Position numbers and translations under genes: made by a program. The notes beneath the pieces are model-generated. The model did not search any database. It saw nothing but the letters and a program-made list of their open reading frames with translations, and was not told the DNA's origin. This document shows, piece after piece, positions 58,493 through 64,000 of a stretch of 64,000 nt of DNA. Origin of the DNA: Golubevia sp. BC0850 (Eukaryota > Basidiomycota > Exobasidiomycetes > Golubeviales > Golubeviaceae). The stretch covers positions 1 through 64,000 of the forward strand of contig JAAVVG010000011.1 in the NCBI GenBank assembly GCA_012976225.1. Direction: 5' to 3'. Positions within the stretch are counted from its first letter, which is position 1. The number at the start of each line of letters is the position of its first letter.

Positions 58493-60298
58493 TCAAGCTT
58501 TCCTCTCTTGAATCGTCCAACCATTTCTCCAACCTTTCTCCCCCATCAACCCTCCATTCCCAGAATCCCAACCACCAGGAATCAAACTTTCTTCATCCTT
58601 CCCTCTAAAATTTGAAGTCCATTTACTACTACTGTTATCACTATTCCCACTTTGTTCTCGTTTGAGGGTTGGCAAAATGGAACTTGAAGTTGAGTCTTCT
58701 TTATCTTGAGGGTTGTCGGAACATGAGTCTGTTAGTGACCAATGAGCTCGAAGCAAAGACCAAACTGCAAAACTCTGGAAGGTTACTGAAAGAAAAGAAC
58801 CATCTAACTTTGATTTTGAGAGATTGCAGATTGGGAGAGATGCTAGGAGTTGGATCGCCTGTGAGTTGGTGAGAGAGGATGTCAGAGAGGATGCTTGAGA
58901 GAGGGTGGGAAATGAAGAGATGAATACTAACTTGACTCGAAACCCAAAGGGCACCAGCAAGAAGTGACCAGGCTGTTTGAAGAAATGAAATGAAACACAA
59001 AGATCAAAGAAATTAACATTTTGTTAACAGAATAAAAGGGGTTCAAGTTCCTTCAATCCAGCTTACCAAAAGGTCTCCACTCCTTGGATCTAATAAAGGT
59101 GATCGTCACCAAGATCAAATAAAGAACAAAAGCTACAATAGGAAAGATCAAAAGATCGACGAAAAGCCTGAAACGAGTATTCAAAAGTGAAGGAAAGGGT
59201 CAGTTTCCCCAGCAAAACTTGAAAATCTCTCCTGTTGCCGTGAAACTCACAAAGGATTCATAATTAATTCCTCAGCTTTTTTCTCTCCCTTCCCCAAAAG
59301 TCCAAAAGCACTATCCAAACAAAGTACGAGTGCTAAAACGAAACTTGCAAGATAAGTGGTTGAAAGAATTAACATTGAAGTTTTACCACCACTTCTCAAA
59401 AGACCTGTAAGAACTAAACCAACACTGATTAGACAGAACCATAAGGATGAGGAGAAGGCTTGTTTGAAGGATGTGAGAACTGATAGACTATGAAAGAGAA
59501 ATAGAAAAGAGTTAGGAGAAGTGTCTGTAGCCGGAACATGAGACTGGAACTTACGTAGCAGAATCATTCGGAAGGAATGAACCCATGCTGACTATTTGAA
59601 GTGGTAGAGTTGTGGAATAAGTGCAGATGAAGAAAATCATTTCTTTACGGCCCGTAGCTGGAAAATGTGGGAGAGGGGAGATTGGTTAGAGCTGAGATGA
59701 GAGGAGAGGAGTTTTGGGAATTGAAAGACTTTGACTTGCCTTGTTTTCTTTGAAAGACTCTCATACACATAAACAGTGTTAGGATGATGATTAGAGCCGA
59801 AACACAGGCGAGAGCTGTTGCGATAGAGGAGAAAGAAGATTAGGCTGAGTGTTGTTTGAAGGATTGGGGAAAGTTGGAAGTTGATTATTTTCCTCCTTGT
59901 TTTCTTCCAACTCTCAGTCAGAGCTCATTCTGGATTCATTCAGACTGATCAAGAGGAATGGCAAGCTCCTTCAACGGCATCTCCTCCTGCTATTGAAGAC
60001 TCTCCAGCCAAATTCTCTGAGTACCAACTTGCTCCCCTCGCCTCACCCTCGATCCTCACTCGGCCCCGTCCCAAGCTAAAGATTTCTACTGACCAATATT
60101 ACCCATACCACCATCTTGGCCTTTATGTTTGACCTGACAACTAGGTAACAAAATAGCCTGAGCTTCTTGAGTGTCGTTGATCAACCTATGAAAGAAAAGG
60201 TTACAAAGCTCGAAACCAGGAATTCCTTGACAAAAAGGAGAGAAGTTGCCAAAAGAAGGAGAAGGAGAGGTAGAACTCGAATTGACGTTGAGGTTCAT
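58493..60298 (-). CDS. Unknown multi-pass membrane protein, ~347 aa
   Basis: Not recognised; the topology is receptor-like (extracellular Cys-containing N-terminus, 6-7 membrane helices, hydrophilic tail). Complement exons 60298-60094, 59814-59740, 59657-59555, 59487-59251, 59167-59067, 58972-58932, 58774-58493; 1044 nt, phases close. An in-frame TAA directly precedes the ATG. The N-terminus has FCQGIPGFELCNLFFHRL and LLPSCQ. Helices include LACVSALIIILTLFMCM, MIFFICTYSTTLPLQIV, SLWFCLISVGLVLTGLL, MLILSTTYLASFVLALVL and LLFVDLLIFPIVAFVLYL. The C-terminus is Ser/Asn/Gly-rich. The second intron uses a GC donor (AAG/GCAAGT at 59739). The last exon boundary (58774) is the least certain. Confidence 0.7.
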
Positions 60299-60712
60299 TT
60301 AATTATTGAGATCGACCTGCGATTTGATGAGAGATGTTTGAAGGAGAGTGGAAGAACACAGAACTGAACTGGGTATATTGATTCCTAACCAGAGGAATAC
60401 AAGAAGAGAAGAGAGAAGGTCGGAAAGGAGAAGGAGGAGGAGGAGGAGGCGGAGAAGAAGGAAGATAGAAGAGGATGAGGTGTTGGGTAGAAGAATAAGA
60501 GGAAGGTGGTGTTTTCGCTTCTCATGTTTGCAATTTGCAAGCTCAAGTTCATCCGGCTGAATTGGAAATTGTGCCTTGATTAGCAAGCCGAACAATTGAA
60601 AACGCTTGTGCCTTTGCTTGAAGTTCGGAGCTTGGAATGTGAGGATTGACAGGTTGGGAGGGAATCTGTCAAATTTCGTTCCCAAACCAACACACAACAC
60701 AGATTCATTCAC
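60299..60712. promoter_or_regulatory. Divergent promoter, membrane protein / IPK1
   Basis: 414 bp between divergent ATGs, with a strongly purine-rich stretch (GAGGAGGAGG type) around 60425-60475. No separate gene is supported. Confidence 0.5.
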
Positions 60713-62506
60713 ATGACTTCAATTTCTCTACCAAATTATCTTCTGAATCCAGATCATTGGGGTTATCTGGCTGAAGGTGGTAAGAACTTAGTCTTACGAT
60801 ACTCTGGTCCATCCCTTGACAAGGACCCTTTCGCAGAACCGTCAGCTGATCTGGACGATGCAACTCAAAAGGAAGAATTCTCCTCTGCAGACGGTTCTAC
60901 GAGAACTAGAAAAGGCAATCAAGACTGCGACTCGATAGCATTAAGGATTTCAAAGAAGGAGATCCATTCATCAACCTCCACTTCCTCCGACAATCTTCCA
61001 TCCACTTCCAATCCCAACACTTCGTCATCTTCACCTTCAGATCTCTCTGAAATCTCACCCGATGAGTTCAGAGAAACAGTGATTTTCAAACTCTTAGAAC
61101 CAGCCACCATCAATCATCGAACGGAGTCATTAATCCCAAAAACAGTTCGAAGAAAAGTTTCATCTTCGTTCTTAGTTCGATTGTCTCAGAAGATTGAATC
61201 TTCTAGACCTGAGAAAAGGCGATTGAGATCTCAAATAGATGTAGAGTTGGATGAGATTTGGTTGGTGCAGGATTTGACTAGTGGGAATGGGATGCAAAGT
61301 CTTGCCATTGAAATCAAGGTGAGTCTCAAGGGATCTTCTTCTCCCTCACTCGTCCGGTTCTCTCTCTTGATGTTGCTGAACATGTCTTTTGTTTCCATTT
61401 TCCAATTTCCAACTTGAATTGATAGCCAAAATGGGGTTTCCTACCCTCTACAAGCTCAGACTCTCCAAAATCCAACACCTCTCGTTATAAGATGCATAGA
61501 ATTCTGAAGGATGCAAAACATCTGATTCAACCACATTCAAAGTCTCAAACTTCAGATCAAGATTCCACAATTTTTAAGATCACATCCGAGATCTTTTCAA
61601 AGATCTACGACCCTCTTGACCTCTATAGTGGAGATTCCGAGAGAGTTGAGAAAGCTTTGAAAGCGCTTTTCGATGAATGGCTGAATGGAATGTATGGATC
61701 TTTAGAAGAGAAGAAAGAAGAAAGTAACAATTTGAAGATTTTTCAAGGTGGTAGAGTGTTGGATGGTGGGAAGGTGAGTTAAGCGAGCAACATGGAGGGA
61801 TCTGTAAACTTATGCTCTCTTTGCTGGTGAAACAGAATAGTTCGAGAACTTGCTATTGACTTTGTTTCATATTCTCCCTTTCCTACTATCTCAGGAAGAA
61901 GACCTCAAAGATCTACTCAACTTCTTCTCAAACCCTTCAAGTCCAACAACCTCCCTCTCAGATACCTTCGTCTCAACTATCCTACCATCTTTTCTACCTT
62001 TCACTCCTTCGAGCTCATCTCCACCTCCAGTCTTACCTCATTTATCACATCTTCAAGCCAGCCTAGATGCATTCGATGTGACAGGTCTTTGGGAAAGGAT
62101 CAACAACTCATCTTCCTCAAGGACAGACTTACTCTCAGAACCAACTATCAAAGAATGTCAAGAAATCACTGAACTATGGCTTTCAAATCTCTCGAATCGG
62201 AATTTAGAAATGAAGCGAGGAGAAAATCGAAGACCTGCAACTTCTGACGTCGAATTTCTGGAATCGTTGACTCTGAGGCAGATTGTTTTGTGCTTTCTTT
62301 TAAGTGCAACTTTTAAGGATTGCAGTCTGTTTTTAAGCGTTTTGGAAACAAGTGGCGATGGAAATGCAAAGAGAAAATATGAAACGAAGTTCCATTTAGT
62401 AGATTTAGATCCGAAACCAATTGATAGGCTTGAACATTATCTTAAATTAGATCAAGAGGTTTTGGAAGTCTTTAGAAGGTGGAAGGAGGACGTTGAGATG
62501 GAATGA
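60713..62506 (+). CDS. IPK1: Inositol-pentakisphosphate 2-kinase
   Basis: Phosphorylates inositol 1,3,4,5,6-pentakisphosphate at position 2 to make phytate (InsP6), used in mRNA export and signalling. Exons 60713-61318, 61426-61773, 61895-62506; 1566 nt, 521 residues, introns in phase 0. The N-lobe start WGYLAEGGKNLVLRYSG holds the Gly-rich nucleotide loop. The family signature EIKPKWGFLPS spans the first intron (EIK/PKWGFLPS), followed by TSRYKMHRILK, in place of the usual Cys-rich CRFCMHQ zinc segment. The C-lobe has LSATFKDCSLFLSV and FHLVDLDPKPIDRLEHYLKLDQEVL, the conserved catalytic DLDxKP and the D-x-E region. Spacers between the blocks are Ser-rich. Motif order and length fit fungal IPK1. 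Confidence 0.93.
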
Positions 62507-62546
62507 AATGGAGATATTGGCATCTTCATTCATAGGACGTTAGCAA

Positions 62547-62557
62547 CCCCCCCCCCC
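62547..62557. repeat. C11 homopolymer
   Basis: Eleven consecutive C between the convergent IPK1 and oxidoreductase genes; prone to length error. Confidence 0.9.
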
Positions 62558-62638
62558 ACTTAGATCGTTTCATTTCAATTGTAGTTCTATTGCAAAATGT
62601 ATCTCAAAGGAAAAGACCCCTCTCAATCTTCTTTCCTC

Positions 62639-64000
62639 TCAAACAATCTTCTCCAAAATCATTCCGAAAACCTCCAAATCTTCAGCTGCGTCTTCAACTG
62701 TTGTTTTCAATCCTTTTCCAATTTTCAATGCAGCATGCAAGGCCTCCCATTCGGAAGTGTATGGATCTTTGAAAGTAGATCGGATTTCTCTTTCTGAAAA
62801 TTCACCGGTTGAAAAGTTCTCTCTGACGGTGATTTTAATTGGGAGAGCTTTGATGTAGGGAGTGTCGTCTGAGAAGAAGAGAGAGAAAGATTCGAGGAGG
62901 TCGGTCAGAGAGAGAGGGTTAATGGGAAGAAAAAGTAGCTTTAGTGAGAGCTTACACTGGATTTTGATGACTCTATTTTGACAGATGATTTCGATTGAAG
63001 CATCGAAGAAGCCGACCTGGATTGAAAGAACGGCAGGAGAAAGAAAAGGGGACGGAGAGATGTTGAGCACTGAAAGACTACTCTCCAGCTGATCAAAGAG
63101 TTTTATCCCACACTTCCAGCTCATTATCATTCTGCTTCACTACACTCACCTCATGAATTCCAGTCATATACTGAACACCAAAAGGTCCCTGCTCTCCTTC
63201 TTTGTCAACCACAAAGGTAGCATTGATGAATTGTCCATCTTCATTTGCAAACGCTCCAATACATTTGTCAGGGATTTTGCCCAAAGTCTCTCTCATAAGT
63301 GAAAGATCATGACTTCCTAAAGATCCAAGTAATCTATAAATCGCTACCAATCTCTGGGATTTGGCCTTCTCTTCTCCTAAGAACTCAGAGGCCATCGAAT
63401 AACCATTGGCTTGATTTGTCGAACTCAAAGAGGAAGGAATGTCTGAAATGAACTTCTGAGGGTAGGTTCCCGATTGATTGACGAAGAAGGAATTCTGGGA
63501 GAGAGTGAAGAGAAGACGATCAGCGGAACTCTATCCCTGTCGCTTCTGAAATGATACTACTAACAGGTCCAACCACGTCTTTAACTATAACATGTTTGAT
63601 TTCCCCACTTTCTTTCTCTCGAATCAGCCTCTTGAAGATTGCAAAGGCTTCTGAGAATCTTCTCATATAACCTACGCTTACGGTCACACCGTTTCTGTCT
63701 CTTGCCTCGATAATTTGCTTAACTCCACTGTTTGTTAGAACCATTGGCTTTTCGACTAAGACATGTTTCTCCGCTTCGCAGGCTTCGATCACATTCTCTA
63801 AGTGGAATTCGTCTGGAGAACAAATGAGAACTAGGTCGACGTCGGGTTGAGAAACCAATTCGGAAGACTTCAAGAAAGCTTTTGGGATGTTGAACTTGGA
63901 TTGAATATGTGAGATCGCTTCTTGAGATGGATCACAAATTGCTGTCACTTTGAAGAGATGAGGTAGAAGTGACAGAGTTGGTAGCTGGACAGTGGAAGTG
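62639..64000 (-). CDS. Gfo/Idh/MocA-family NAD(P)-dependent oxidoreductase (5' end beyond window)
   Basis: Sugar- or inositol-type dehydrogenase, cytosolic. Visible complement exons: beyond 64000-63565, 63494-63150, 63016-62956, 62868-62639; phases close, about 357 codons seen, and the N-terminal GxGxxG strand lies outside the window. From the edge the protein reads TVQLPTLSLLPHLFKVTAICDPS, then LVLICSPDEFHLENVIEACEAEKHVLVEKPM (the family EKP motif with the active-site Lys) and SVGYMRRFSEAF. The C-terminal domain has VKDVVGP/NSFFVNQSGTYPQKF, LLGSLGSHDLSLMRETLG (the conserved GSHD with the catalytic-region His) and TTVEDAAEDLEVFGMIL. The first visible donor is GTTAGT (63564) rather than GTGAGT. 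The substrate is unknown. Confidence 0.9.

Overview
The window is nuclear DNA of a filamentous or dimorphic basidiomycete fungus. The support is many short introns (mostly 45-200 nt, GTGAGT/GTAAGT donors), a class I hydrophobin, a large PAS-containing hybrid histidine kinase, and close matches to fungal AP-2 mu, bystin, P4-ATPase and IPK1. Moderate GC and dense introns would suit Pucciniomycotina, but the sequence alone does not settle the lineage. I placed 25 protein-coding loci. For all loci that are complete in the window the exon phases close exactly. One locus is a clear pseudogene and one carries a single in-frame stop. No rRNA, convincing tRNA, transposon or CRISPR was seen.

Layout. 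1-5.5 kb: 3' part of a STRAP-like WD40 gene (5' exon lies left of the window, behind a (CT)55 tract) and a four-finger C2H2 factor. 6.7-7.6 kb: first member of a secreted repeat family with Kex2-type sites. 8.4-15.2 kb (minus): 14-exon hybrid histidine kinase, divergent from the AP-2 mu gene (15.5-18.1 kb). 18.4-24 kb: secreted histidine phosphatase with a 4-nt microexon, STEEP1-like protein, Nudix hydrolase. 24.4-32.2 kb: accessory-looking block with an MFS transporter, an NmrA-like pseudogene, its intact inverted paralogue and an alpha/beta-hydrolase with an in-frame TGA. Both divergent promoters here share the same TGACG-rich 19-mer. 33-39.5 kb: SRP40/Nopp140, a gamma-butyrobetaine/trimethyllysine dioxygenase-like enzyme, and bystin (ENP1). 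39.5-42 kb: gene-poor. 42-42.9 kb: second member of the secreted repeat family. 43.3-52.7 kb: THOC5-like protein, TFIIIC small subunit, Dnf-type P4-ATPase. 53.4-64 kb: class I hydrophobin, an unknown acidic protein, a DUF2236/MpaB-type protein, a multi-pass membrane protein, IPK1, and a Gfo/Idh/MocA oxidoreductase that runs off the right edge.

Most genes are housekeeping: ribosome assembly (SRP40, bystin), RNA export and transcription (THOC5, TFIIIC), membrane traffic (AP-2 mu, P4-ATPase), inositol phosphates (IPK1). The most interesting content is a two-gene family of secreted proteins built from units C-x5-[AG]-G-...-C with exactly 15 residues between the cysteines, usually followed 12 residues later by a dibasic Kex2-like site. 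These two genes and the hydrophobin each have a canonical TATAAAA about 115-165 nt upstream of the ATG, which fits strong regulated expression of surface and secreted proteins.
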